A stretch of 64,000 bases of DNA from Aliishimia sp045106335 (lineage in GTDB: Bacteria > Pseudomonadota > Alphaproteobacteria > Rhodobacterales > Rhodobacteraceae), in the NCBI GenBank assembly GCA_045106335.1, contig JBGCEM010000054.1:38917-102916 (forward strand). Reading direction: 5' to 3'. The stretch's first letter is position 1; every line of letters starts with the position of its first letter. A program made the position numbers and the translations under genes. The notes beneath the pieces were generated by a model. The model saw only the letters and a list, made by a program, of their open reading frames with translations. It did not search any database and was not told the DNA's origin. Positions 1-9,826 of this stretch are shown here, in pieces.

Positions 1-3000
1 CAGTGAACGCGTCGTCTTGGGCTTCAGGGGCGAAATCATCAGTTTCGATGATCGTTTCGCCGCGTGATCCGCCGATCAACACACCATCATTGTTGTCGCC
101 AACCAGCGTAACTTGCAGCCCTTCATCGCCTTCGGTGGTGACATCGCCTTTGACCAATATCGTGATCACCGCCTCGCTTTGACCGTCTTCAAAACCGACC
201 GTGCCGGTCAAGGGCGTATCGGTGGCCAAATCATCGGCATCAATATCGCCACCGATCTGATAATCGACCTCAAGTGCGCCATTGGTTTCACTGCGGTAAA
301 CCGTAAAGCTAACCTCTTGCACATCGTCATCGCCTTCGATGATGCTTTGCGCGTCGGCACTGATGCTGACAGTGGGCGGTGTGTCGGGGTTTTCGGTGGT
401 TTGGCTGGCCTCTTCAGGTTCTGCGGCCAATTGTGTGGCGCCCACGACGAAGTCTTCGTTCCCCGTTAAAGCAAAGTCCAGAACGGCGGCTTCGAAGATG
501 GTTTTATTATCCTCGGGCGACAGACCAGCCTCGCGCGCGGCGTCTTCGGCGGCTTGGCGCACATCGTCAGGCAGATCTTCCAGCTTCAGCGGCGCGGCGG
601 GGAAGTTGGCCGGGAAGTCAGGTGTGTCACCAGAGAACAAGGCCTCTGCGGTGTCAATCTGCCAGCTGCCTTTATAGCCTTCGCCTTCATATTCGCCAAA
701 ACCATAGATAAAGTTGAACGTAAGGGCCGGGACGCCGTCATCATCAAAGGAAATCGCGTCCTCGGGGATATCCGAGCCATCGCGCATCTGGAAGTCGTCC
801 GTCAGATCCTGGTTGGCATTGCCCATCAGACCGCGCACAGCGCCCGCGTTGCCGCCACCCGCACTGTCGGCCAGGAACACGCAGACATTGAGGGATCCGT
901 CCATGACACCGACCATCAAGACCTCACCGGCCTCGTTCAGGGTCAGGAAGATTTTGCCGTCTTCATCAATGAAGATGTCTGCGCCATTGTCAGGATCATC
1001 GTCCAAATCCACGCCTGTTTGCGCAGCCTGTTCCATGTCAATTGCAACACCGTCCACCAAAAGCGGAGCATCGGGGTCCAGTGCGTCGAATTCGACTGTT
1101 TTGCCTTTGACCTCAACGGCTGCGCGGGTGGTGACAGACACCAGATCCGAGCCTGGGAAGGCCTCGAAGCGAACCTGAACCGAGAATGGATTTTCGGCCC
1201 CGTCGGTGGTTTCGACCAACACATATTCGCCAACCGCTTGGAAATCATAGCCCAAACCATCCAGCGTGGTAATGTGCGGGTCGCCAAACACGTCGGCCTC
1301 GACCCGGATAAAGCGATCTGGAATGCCATCGCCATCATCATCAATGCCCAGTTCGGGAATTGGTGGGCGACCATCATCGTTGCGAATAGTGACGGTGGTA
1401 ATCGTGTTGATCAGGTCATAATCTACGTCCTGATTGGACGACAATGCTGCGATGTTCAGCCCGAAGACTTCGTTGGCTTCAATCATTGTGTCGCCGGTGA
1501 CCAGAACCGTGACCGTTTTCGAGGACTGCCCAGGCGTGAAGGTCAGGATGTTGCCGATATCCGGTAGGTTGCCAACAATATCAAAGCTGGATGCGCCACG
1601 CCCGGTCGCAACATCGGAAAATAGATCATAATTTACAGTCAGAGTGTCGGTCAAAGGCCCATCGCGCACGATCGTGAAATTGACCGCTTGATTGCCGCCA
1701 TTGCCTTCCGTGATCGAGGTGCCCCATTGGCGACCGTTGACGAACACTTCGACCTTCGGCGGCGTGTCGTCATTGTTGACGATGCCGTAGCCGACGTCGC
1801 GAATGATATCGACCGTGGCGCCGGGTTGACCAGACAGAAGCTGTTCGTTGGACAAGGTCAGGCGTCCGCGCTCGTTGTTTTCAATGTCTGTGTCTTCGGC
1901 AATCTGGAACGAAATCAACTTCTGCGTTTCACCAACACCGAACGTCACAGTGCCCGATTGTGGCAATCCGCCCTCGAAATCTGCGCCATCCAAGGGCGTA
2001 AAGCTGTCGCCTTCGAAGTCATAATCCACAGACACGGACGAGCTGGAATCACCGGTGCGTGTGATCAAGAACGACAGTTCTGTTCCGTCCGCAGCCGTGT
2101 CCCCTTCGGTCGTTGAATTCCAATAGCTGACAGATAGCTGAGCGGGGAAGTCGTCATTGACGATTGTGGCAAAGGCGCTGCCTGCACTGATTTGCGCTGG
2201 GATGCCCGAGTTGCTTGAGCTGGGCGAAGACAAGGTCGCGTAGGTATATTCCGAACGTTCGATGTCTTCATCGCCCTGGACCGGCAGATCAATCCGCACA
2301 GTGGTGATGCCGGCCGCAAAGTTCAACGTACCCGAAGTTGGGAACGCACCAGAGGCAAAATCATCGGCATCTACAAGCCCGCCCGAAATATCATAGTCAA
2401 CGCTGGCCGCCGCAGACACATCGCCGCTGCGGCTGACGATAAAGGACAAGGTGTTGGCCGTCCCTGTATCGCCCTCGACGGTCGAAATACCGCGAACTGC
2501 AAACACGGTGGGCTGGTCATCGTCGATAATCGTGCCAAAAGCGCGTGTGTTTAGGAACGTCACATCCGCTGCAGGATCTGAAGAAGACGCGTCTGTCAAA
2601 TCCAAAGTTAGGTATTCAGTCCCCTCAACCAAGTTATCCCCAGCCACGTTGACAGACACAGTCTTAGTGGTTTCACCGGCGGCAAAACTGACAGTGCCCA
2701 GGATCGGTAAGGGCGGTTCATTCAGATCGCCATCATCAGCACCCCGGAACGCGTAGGGGGCGATGGCATAGTCTACATCTGTGTCGACGGCGGTATTGCC
2801 AGAGCGCGTAATGACAAAATCAAGCGTCACACTTTGGCCAGGGTCCAATTCTGTGACAACGGCTGAATTGACCGAGACCCGAACGGGGAAGTCATTGTCA
2901 ATAATGGTTCCAGAGGCAAGCGAGCTGTTATTCAACAGAGCGCCTGCGTCGTAACCTGGGGCTTGCGGATTGGACAACTCAAAATCGACCAGCTCATTGC

Positions 3001-6000
3001 CTTCAACCACGGCATCATCGCGGATTTGCAATGTCACAGTCTTAGCAACTTCGCCCGCTGCAAAGGTCAATGTTCCGGCACTAGGGAACCCACCGTCGAA
3101 ATCGTTGCTTTCAGCACTGAACTGCGCGCCAAAGCGGTAATCAGACAGCTCAAAATCAACACTGGCCTCGACATCCAACTCGCCGGAACGGGTGACAGTG
3201 AAGGTCAGCGGTGTCAGCGCGCCATTGGCCCCTTCGGTCGCAAAGCTATTCAGGACTTGGAACGTAACGGGAAGATCGTCATTGACGATTGTGCCTGTGA
3301 CTTGTGTGGTAATCAAGCTGGTTTGAGCGCCACCCTCCGCCGTCGCATTGGAAAACAAAACCTCAACGAATTCATTGGGTTCGACGACTGTATCGCCTTG
3401 CACGGGAATGATGATGGTTTGCAACGTTTCACCGGCAGCAAAGGACACAGTGCCGGTCAAATTGAACGATCCCACGATGTCTGCATTATCTGCCGCTTGC
3501 GAAGACACAGCAGGGCGTACCACGTAGTCAACGTTGGCAGCGACATCCAAATTCCCGCTGCGGAAGACGTTGACGATCATGTCGGTCGTGCCGCTGTCGC
3601 CTTCAAATACAGTCGGGAATTGCGCCGTTATCGTGACCGCTTGGTCGTCATTAAGGATCGTGCCTGTGGCATTGCCTGTGACGATTGTTGTGTTTTCGCC
3701 GCCGTCAGCCGAAGCATTGCTAAGGTTCAACTGCATGAATTCGCGGCTTTCGACCTCAAAATCACCCGACACAACGGCAGATACGGTTTTTGAGGTCTCG
3801 CCCGCCTCAAAGACCAATGTACCTGTTTGCGGAAAGCCCGAAACAAAATCATTGCTGTCCACTGCGGCTGTCGTGCCGGGGAAGGGATCCAATGAATAGT
3901 CAACAGTGGCGCGCACATCCGTGACCGATGCGCGGGTCACTGTGAAGGTGATCGTGGTTTGATCGCCCGCGTCGCCTTCGGTAACTTGCGCATCGAAGGC
4001 GCGGAATTCGACCGATTGGTCATTGTCCACGATACGGCCAATGCCAAACCCATCAAAGATCTGGGCCCCGTTCACATCGTCGGTCGTCGCGTTGGACAGG
4101 GACACCGAAAAGCTTTCGGTAAATTCGTCAAGCAAATCACCCGCTGCCTGAACTGTAATTGTCTTGGCGGTTTCGCCTGCTGCAAAACTTAGCGTGCCTG
4201 TGCGCGGCAGGCCGGTCGCTGTATCAATGAAGCCGCTGTCGAAATCTTCTGCACTTGCCGATCCGAACGCAAAGGTGAAATCCACGCTGGCGGCAGCATC
4301 AACAATGCCGGAACGCGTGACAGTGAAAATCATATCCACCGGCCCAGTGTCGCCTTCCGTGACTGTCACGTCATTGACGGAAAAAGTGACTGGATTGTCA
4401 TCATTGAAGATCCGCAGCTGCGCCGAGGATGTTGTAATCGTGCTGACAATTCCGTTCGGGGCTGTTGCATTGGAAAGCAGGAATGTCAGAGATTCCGTGT
4501 TTTCAACGTCGAGATCTTCAGCAATTGGGATTTCAATCGACATAAAGGTCTGTCCGGCGGTGAAGGTGGCCGTGCCGGACAAGGGCAGCGTCCCCTCGAC
4601 GTCATCGCTGTCCGCATTGAAATCGGATTGGTTTGTATTTTCAACAAGTTGCCAATCGACACTGGCTTCAACTTGCGTATTGCCAGATCTTGAAATCGAC
4701 ATTAAGGCAACGACATTGTCGCCCGGATCGCCTTCGGTGATAGACCGCGTAAAGGTGCTAAATTGCACGGGTTGATCGCTGGTTTCGATCAGACCACGCC
4801 CCAGGTCATCGCCAACGCTGATCGATGCACCATTATCTGTGACAGGATTGCTAAGCTGAACGGTGAAGTCTTCGCGGACTTCAGCCGTAAGATCACCGGC
4901 AATAGGAACTTCCAGCTGCGCGAATTTCTCGCCACTGGCAAATGTCACGGTCCCGCTGGGTAAAACACCACCTTCGAAATCAGACGCATCTGCATCCGAG
5001 TTGAAGCTTGCGCCACCTGCAATCACAGAAAAGTCGACGGATACAGCGGCGTTCAAATCACCATTGCGTTCGATGGTAAAGATCGCGTCTGTGCTGCCGG
5101 TGTCGCCTTCTTGGACGATGATCAAGTCGGTGTTGATTTCGACAAAGATCGGTACCAGGCCTGTATCAACGTCGACAGCAAGATTATCGTTTTGAATGAT
5201 GCCATCAGCTGTGCCATCTGCCGCATCCGCCGCGGCCAAAGCATCCCCGCCATGAATAATAGCCGCATCGCCATTTCCGCTTTGATTGTCGGGCTGGCCC
5301 AGAATGATGTCGCCTGCGCCGTCGCCATTGGGATCCCCCGCAGCGCTTAAGGACGTGCGACCAAGGGAGTCGTTTGCGTCGCCAAGGATTTTATAGGCAT
5401 CCCCCGATGCAATTAAAAGTTCCAGATCGACCGCACCCGTCACCACAGAATCTGATCCGAACACGATATAGGCCATCACATGATTGCCCAGCTCGCCATT
5501 TACACCGCGCGCCAGCAACAGCATATCATCCGTGCCATCGCCGTTCATATCGCCCGCAGAGGTGACGCCAATGTAGTTTTGTACGACCAAACGATCCGCT
5601 TGCCCGTCAAAATACAGATCTGAAGAGTAGTAAAACGAACCGATGCCGGAATTGACCGTGCCCATATTTACGGTGATTTCATCAAGCGTCAAAATATTAG
5701 ACGCACCATTCAGGACAAACACGCCACTGCGCGGCTCAGCACTTGCGGTGATAGCAATAGAATTCGCAATAACGCCAAGTTCGTCCAGGCCTTCGCCACC
5801 GGAAAAGTCGCCAAGTCCGGCAATTGAATTTGGTCCTTGGGACATGTTATTGACGTTTAATGTCGTCGTGGACCCATCGGACCCGTCGGTGATTTCTGGC
5901 AAAAAGAAGCCGTTTGAAGCACCATATCCTGAAACGGTTTCATTCCCATCTGGCGTGCGAATTGTGTAGATTCCATCAACATCGACGATGCCTTCAGTTG

Positions 6001-7033
6001 TGATGAAATCCGCGAAGCCATCGCCGTTGATGTCTGCGCCCTCAAGCAGGCCGATCTCGGCCTGGTTATAGGAATATGTATTGTTGATATCGATCGCTAC
6101 CGAGCGCGCACTTAAGGATGGGCCGAACTCTCCGTAATAGCCAAAGAACCGGCCGCCAATCTCTTGTCCCAGATTAAGCGTAAGGCCATCGCCGTCGGAC
6201 ATGGTTTCCAGGTTTAAGATGATTTCCGATCCGCCACGATCCGCAATCTCGTCGTCCGTTACACGTTCTTGATCCGTGCCAAAGACGATATATCCTGTCG
6301 TGTCAATAACTTGGATGTCACGAGAGTATGAGGTGTAATACTCATTCGGGTTTGTTTCGTTGTCGCGATCATAGTAGCCATTTTCATTGGCATCATAAAG
6401 ACGGCTAATGTTCAGCGTCTCGTAACCAGAAGCGTCGCGTGTCGACAGGCCCACATCTGCAAAACCATCGCCGTTGACATCGCCCATAGCGATCATGGTG
6501 TCGATACCGGCATAGGTATCCATACGGAAATGGGCCATGTCACCCACCGAAAGGCCATCTTCGCCGTTCGTATCCTGCCCGCCGTAAATCACATAGGCGA
6601 TGCCCTGATTCTCTATCCGAGAATTGCCATATTCACTGTAACCGCCGTAGGTGCTATATGTTGTTCCATTCTGCACGATGCCGAAATCATCGGTGCCATC
6701 GCCGTCCACATCGCCCAGCCCGACGACTTTATGTCCGAATGTGGTGTAGAAATTGTAATCCGAAATGCTGGGATCTGCAAAGATTTGAAAGCCGTTGGTG
6801 CCGTCGATGTCTTCAAGATTGAACTGGGCATCGGGCTCGCTGGTTCCAAAGACAACATAGACCGTCCCGGTTTCGTTTGTGTCGCCGTAGACATCGCTTT
6901 CGCCAAAGCGGGTTGAAACCGCGACGTCGTCCAAGCCGTCGCCGTTAAAATCGCCAATGCCAGTGACGGATAGACCTGCTTCGTCATATTCGCCGGAGCG
7001 GCCCTCGATGATCCGAATCCCGTAATTTCCCAC
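1..7033 (-). CDS. Giant FG-GAP / Calx-beta / VWD repeat protein, 5' part (runs off the window)
   Basis: The frame is open from a GTG at 7033, preceded by AAAAAGGGG, down to base 2 (2344 codons); no stop was found when I translated it by eye. Residues 1 to about 620 are an FG-GAP propeller, with repeated calcium loops such as GDFNGDGLDD, GDVDGDGTDD and GDMNGDGTDD. From about 625 come ten Calx-beta repeats of roughly 110-125 residues, each with a TEGD-like start, an F/FAAGE strand and an NDD end. A DDDGDGIPD calcium loop leads into a VWD-like domain (about 1910-2130, VFGDPHITTLDG then a GEYVLVE strand). An eleventh Calx-beta repeat follows, and the window ends in APEAQDDAFT, typical of cadherin/tandem-95 linkers. 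There is no N-terminal signal peptide, so type I secretion through an unseen C-terminal signal is inferred. It is probably a calcium-stabilised surface adhesin. The glycosyltransferase and TIGR03032 genes lie upstream on the same strand. Confidence 0.85.
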   Translation of the reverse strand, partial: MGNYGIRIIEGRSGEYDEAGLSVTGIGDFNGDGLDDVAVSTRFGESDVYGDTNETGTVYVVFGTSEPDAQFNLEDIDGTNGFQIFADPSISDYNFYTTFGHKVVGLGDVDGDGTDDFGIVQNGTTYSTYGGYSEYGNSRIENQGIAYVIYGGQDTNGEDGLSVGDMAHFRMDTYAGIDTMIAMGDVNGDGFADVGLSTRDASGYETLNISRLYDANENGYYDRDNETNPNEYYTSYSRDIQVIDTTGYIVFGTDQERVTDDEIADRGGSEIILNLETMSDGDGLTLNLGQEIGGRFFGYYGEFGPSLSARSVAIDINNTYSYNQAEIGLLEGADINGDGFADFITTEGIVDVDGIYTIRTPDGNETVSGYGASNGFFLPEITDGSDGSTTTLNVNNMSQGPNSIAGLGDFSGGEGLDELGVIANSIAITASAEPRSGVFVLNGASNILTLDEITVNMGTVNSGIGSFYYSSDLYFDGQADRLVVQNYIGVTSAGDMNGDGTDDMLLLARGVNGELGNHVMAYIVFGSDSVVTGAVDLELLIASGDAYKILGDANDSLGRTSLSAAGDPNGDGAGDIILGQPDNQSGNGDAAIIHGGDALAAADAADGTADGIIQNDNLAVDVDTGLVPIFVEINTDLIIVQEGDTGSTDAIFTIERNGDLNAAVSVDFSVIAGGASFNSDADASDFEGGVLPSGTVTFASGEKFAQLEVPIAGDLTAEVREDFTVQLSNPVTDNGASISVGDDLGRGLIETSDQPVQFSTFTRSITEGDPGDNVVALMSISRSGNTQVEASVDWQLVENTNQSDFNADSDDVEGTLPLSGTATFTAGQTFMSIEIPIAEDLDVENTESLTFLLSNATAPNGIVSTITTSSAQLRIFNDDNPVTFSVNDVTVTEGDTGPVDMIFTVTRSGIVDAAASVDFTFAFGSASAEDFDSGFIDTATGLPRTGTLSFAAGETAKTITVQAAGDLLDEFTESFSVSLSNATTDDVNGAQIFDGFGIGRIVDNDQSVEFRAFDAQVTEGDAGDQTTITFTVTRASVTDVRATVDYSLDPFPGTTAAVDSNDFVSGFPQTGTLVFEAGETSKTVSAVVSGDFEVESREFMQLNLSNASADGGENTTIVTGNATGTILNDDQAVTITAQFPTVFEGDSGTTDMIVNVFRSGNLDVAANVDYVVRPAVSSQAADNADIVGSFNLTGTVSFAAGETLQTIIIPVQGDTVVEPNEFVEVLFSNATAEGGAQTSLITTQVTGTIVNDDLPVTFQVLNSFATEGANGALTPLTFTVTRSGELDVEASVDFELSDYRFGAQFSAESNDFDGGFPSAGTLTFAAGEVAKTVTLQIRDDAVVEGNELVDFELSNPQAPGYDAGALLNNSSLASGTIIDNDFPVRVSVNSAVVTELDPGQSVTLDFVITRSGNTAVDTDVDYAIAPYAFRGADDGDLNEPPLPILGTVSFAAGETTKTVSVNVAGDNLVEGTEYLTLDLTDASSSDPAADVTFLNTRAFGTIIDDDQPTVFAVRGISTVEGDTGTANTLSFIVSRSGDVSAAASVDYDISGGLVDADDFASGAFPTSGTLNFAAGITTVRIDLPVQGDEDIERSEYTYATLSSPSSSNSGIPAQISAGSAFATIVNDDFPAQLSVSYWNSTTEGDTAADGTELSFLITRTGDSSSSVSVDYDFEGDSFTPLDGADFEGGLPQSGTVTFGVGETQKLISFQIAEDTDIENNERGRLTLSNEQLLSGQPGATVDIIRDVGYGIVNNDDTPPKVEVFVNGRQWGTSITEGNGGNQAVNFTIVRDGPLTDTLTVNYDLFSDVATGRGASSFDIVGNLPDIGNILTFTPGQSSKTVTVLVTGDTMIEANEVFGLNIAALSSNQDVDYDLINTITTVTIRNDDGRPPIPELGIDDDGDGIPDRFIRVEADVFGDPHITTLDGLGYDFQAVGEYVLVETTDGAENPFSVQVRFEAFPGSDLVSVTTRAAVEVKGKTVEFDALDPDAPLLVDGVAIDMEQAAQTGVDLDDDPDNGADIFIDEDGKIFLTLNEAGEVLMVGVMDGSLNVCVFLADSAGGGNAGAVRGLMGNANQDLTDDFQMRDGSDIPEDAISFDDDGVPALTFNFIYGFGEYEGEGYKGSWQIDTAEALFSGDTPDFPANFPAAPLKLEDLPDDVRQAAEDAAREAGLSPEDNKTIFEAAVLDFALTGNEDFVVGATQLAAEPEEASQTTENPDTPPTVSISADAQSIIEGDDDVQEVSFTVYRSETNGALEVDYQIGGDIDADDLATDTPLTGTVGFEDGQSEAVITILVKGDVTTEGDEGLQVTLVGDNNDGVLIGGSRGETIIETDDFAPEAQDDAFT

Positions 7034-7222
7034 GACGTATCCCCTTTTTCGAAATGGTGACCCCGGCAGAGCGGGCCAATTTGTCTAAAATCTAAACAAA
7101 ATGTTACTTCGGAAACGGTGCTCTGTTAAGTCTTTCAAATATGCGTTTGGCGACTATTTTTGACGCAAAGGTGTGGAATACCTGACTATACAGCGCAATT
7201 TTCGCGCTTTGCGAGCGGAGCG

Positions 7223-8440
7223 TCACAGGTGGCGCAAACATCGCACTGCCGTTAGGTCAGGTGATTCGGCAAAGCGTATTGCCAGCGATTTTGCGCAGGC
7301 AGACACGCGGGCCAGCTCGTCCTTATCCTGCAATAAGGCCTGCGTGACTTCGGCAACTTTTTGCGCTGTATAGGTGCCTGCCAGACCAACCGCTAAGCCT
7401 TGTCGCGCCATTTGGGTGGCAACCAACATCTGTTCTCGGGTCGTTGGCAAAAGCACCTGTCGGATACCGTGTCGCAAACCATCTGCAACCAGGCCAGACC
7501 CCCCAAGACTTAAGATCAGATCTGTCCCGTCCAAAAGCGGGGGCAAGCATACGGGGCCGTTGTGAATTTGGAGGCCGGCCTGTTGCAATGTCTTGACGTT
7601 CTGGGCGGGCAGGCCGGGGGCGGCGCAAATAATGTCATGCTGTGCGGCTAAAAGACTTAAGGCGTCATATCCAATCTGTGCAATATTGCTGCCAGGTCGC
7701 AAATACGCCAGGATTTTTGGCCTATCGCGGCCAGCCCAATTCATATGTTTTCCGATGTTTGGTCCGGGCATCTGTCCAAGATAAACCGCATTAGATGTCT
7801 TGCGCTGCGCAGCAAAGTGATCTGTTTCAGGCCATGCCACCAGCAATGATAAGTCTGGTGCAAGCACATCGCAGAGGCGAGGCGCCTTTGCAGCCCCAAT
7901 CGTTTCCAACGCGACATTTGCAGTGTGCAAGGTATCGCGTTCTTGCGCGGCGGCTTTGCGCAAGGTTTCAGGATCTGATTGGGTTTTTACGTCAAAGCTG
8001 GGCATAGGGTCGGACAAAATTGGCGTGTCATACCCAGACCCCAATACGACGCGCTTCAAAGACGGGCGTTTTATGGATTGGGCACGACTGGCCAGTAACG
8101 CTGTTGGGGCGGCTTGGGCGACCAAAATGTCGGGTTGGATTGCGTCGAACATGGCGTCCCAGGCTTGAACTTGCATGTTCAATTGGCTCTGTGTGCCCCA
8201 ACCCTCGGATTGGATGGCCCCTGGATAGCCATAGGTTGCTCTGGGTGTTGTTTCTGTGGGCGCATATGGTGCTGGAATTAAGCGGCACTTCAAATCTGGG
8301 GCGATCTGGCGAAAAGCCGTCATATCTCGGGCGGCGACCCAGACGTCCATGTCGGGACTTAGACGCCGGGCAATCGGTGCGATTTTTGCGGCATGTCCGA
8401 AATTGTGGCCCATTTCCCAGGCAAATAGGATCCGCCGCAT
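7223..8440 (-). CDS. UGT-like GT-B glycosyltransferase
   Basis: 405 residues, ATG start. The N-terminus MRRILFAWEMGHNFGHAAKI is the nucleotide-sugar glycosyltransferase opening (MGT/UGT type) with a G-H-x3-A segment. The C-terminal half has a donor-site-like run, DLILSLGGSGLVADGL followed by GIRQVLLPTTREQ, which parallels the GG..t..EAL..G.P...P...dQ signature of family 1 glycosyltransferases, but lacks the usual catalytic-style HGG histidine. No membrane segment or signal is visible, so it is probably cytoplasmic. It starts 12 nt after the TIGR03032 gene and lies 189 nt upstream of the giant repeat protein, all on one strand. Glycosylation of the giant protein or of a linked surface glycan is an inference from this position; the substrate is unknown. 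Confidence 0.7.
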   Translation of the reverse strand: MRRILFAWEMGHNFGHAAKIAPIARRLSPDMDVWVAARDMTAFRQIAPDLKCRLIPAPYAPTETTPRATYGYPGAIQSEGWGTQSQLNMQVQAWDAMFDAIQPDILVAQAAPTALLASRAQSIKRPSLKRVVLGSGYDTPILSDPMPSFDVKTQSDPETLRKAAAQERDTLHTANVALETIGAAKAPRLCDVLAPDLSLLVAWPETDHFAAQRKTSNAVYLGQMPGPNIGKHMNWAGRDRPKILAYLRPGSNIAQIGYDALSLLAAQHDIICAAPGLPAQNVKTLQQAGLQIHNGPVCLPPLLDGTDLILSLGGSGLVADGLRHGIRQVLLPTTREQMLVATQMARQGLAVGLAGTYTAQKVAEVTQALLQDKDELARVSACAKSLAIRFAESPDLTAVRCLRHL

Positions 8441-8452
8441 CTGCTGTGCCTG

Positions 8453-9613
8453 TTAGCCCGTGTTACCCAATGTGGTTTTGCCGTCGGCTTTGTACGGAGC
8501 GGGTCGGATCTGAAAGCGAATTTCTGGCGTTTGAAATCCCAGCAATTTTGGGCGCAACACGCCAGGAAGAAAGGCCACATCATAGAGTTCCTGCACAACA
8601 CCTTGAATTTCCAAAGTATGTTCCACGTCACCTGTGTTAAGATTTACAATCGCAATCATACTGGTGGCACTCAGCCCTGCGTCTTCCAGCCGTTGATCCA
8701 GGGCCAATCCTTCAAAGGTTTTTTCACGCCGGGGGCGCGACACACCGATGATTGCGTAATCCCCCGCAAAGGTGACCCCACGCCCAAACCCGGGCAAGAA
8801 ACAAATAGGTTCAAAATGACCCGTGTTTTGATCCACGCGCCCGAACTCGCCGGTGCCGGACTGCAATGCATAAAGTTGTCCATTATACAGGCGCGGCGAA
8901 TGCGGCATGCTGAGGCCGTGGGACAAGATCTCGTTGCTTTGAACATCGATAATCACCCCGCCATCTTTGCGATGATCTCGCCAGGCACCGCCCACATTCG
9001 TGGTTGCGACACAGGTAACATAGGCGGGTTGCCCATCGCGCATGGCCAAACCGTTCAAATGGCAACGATCTTCGGCTGCGATCCTGTCAATAAAGGGTGG
9101 GGTCCAAACAGGCTTAAAGGAATTGCGATAATCCAAGGTGGCCAGACAATTAAAACGTGTGGCGACAAAGATCGGAGCAGATGACCCGTCAAGGGGGTGG
9201 ATATCATGAATATCTATATCGCCTGTTGTGCGTCCCTCAACGGGGACGAACACAGAATCAAAGCCGTCGGGCGTTTTGTGGCCCGGCTCTAAAAAGTTTT
9301 CGATGCGCCACAATTGATATAGCGAAGACATCCACAAGGTCGTGCGATTGGCAATCGTTTGAACGCCAAACCCCATGCAACGCGGGAACGAACGTTCATA
9401 TACTGACAATTTACCTGTGTCTGGATTTACCCCAACAAAGAACAGCTTACCAACCTGATACGTGGTAAACGCCAAAGAGCCGCCAGCGGATGTCAGCCAA
9501 GGAATAAACGTGCGTGACGGCTGCAATCCAAAGGTGATTTTCTCATCAGCAGGTCCCGCGCCGGGGGAGGTTTCAGCAGGCGGGGGCGTGATGGGTTGGG
9601 AAGGGTCAGTCAT
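8453..9613 (-). CDS. TIGR03032 / DUF4915 family protein
   Basis: 386 residues from ATG 9613. A longer frame runs back to 9733, but the family-like sequence begins with the GLQPSRTFIPWL segment shortly after MTDPSQPITPPP, so I chose the internal ATG. The protein shows family landmarks as I recall them: GGSLAFTTYQVGKLFFVG, a DIDIHDIHPLDG stretch, RCHLNGLAMRDGQPAYVTC, and MPHSPRLYNGQLYALQSGTGE. These read as blades of a six-bladed beta-propeller. The family has no established biochemical function. It is the first gene of the apparent operon with the glycosyltransferase and the giant Calx-beta protein. It is divergent from ligA, with 213 nt between the two starts. Confidence 0.75.
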   Translation of the reverse strand: MTDPSQPITPPPAETSPGAGPADEKITFGLQPSRTFIPWLTSAGGSLAFTTYQVGKLFFVGVNPDTGKLSVYERSFPRCMGFGVQTIANRTTLWMSSLYQLWRIENFLEPGHKTPDGFDSVFVPVEGRTTGDIDIHDIHPLDGSSAPIFVATRFNCLATLDYRNSFKPVWTPPFIDRIAAEDRCHLNGLAMRDGQPAYVTCVATTNVGGAWRDHRKDGGVIIDVQSNEILSHGLSMPHSPRLYNGQLYALQSGTGEFGRVDQNTGHFEPICFLPGFGRGVTFAGDYAIIGVSRPRREKTFEGLALDQRLEDAGLSATSMIAIVNLNTGDVEHTLEIQGVVQELYDVAFLPGVLRPKLLGFQTPEIRFQIRPAPYKADGKTTLGNTG

Positions 9614-9826
9614 GGCGATTATCGTTCCAAAAATGGCGGGGCTTGAATACTTACAATCATTTCGCCAAAACAATGACTTGGCAAGGTGTTGAATAATCGC
9701 GCGCAGGTGGGGCCTTTTTTGGGATTGCTTCAACGCCCAGGTAAGCTGTCAAAATGTTCAAGTGAACTGGACGTGCAAGGGTTGTCGGAATATCTGTCAC
9801 GCGTCATCTGCAAGAGGATCTATGGT

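Noticed and set aside
113..6916. Many plus-strand open frames (up to 337 codons) in the first 7 kb
   Set aside because: They lie opposite the continuous minus-strand giant repeat gene, whose translation is clearly structured; the plus frames have no recognisable domains.
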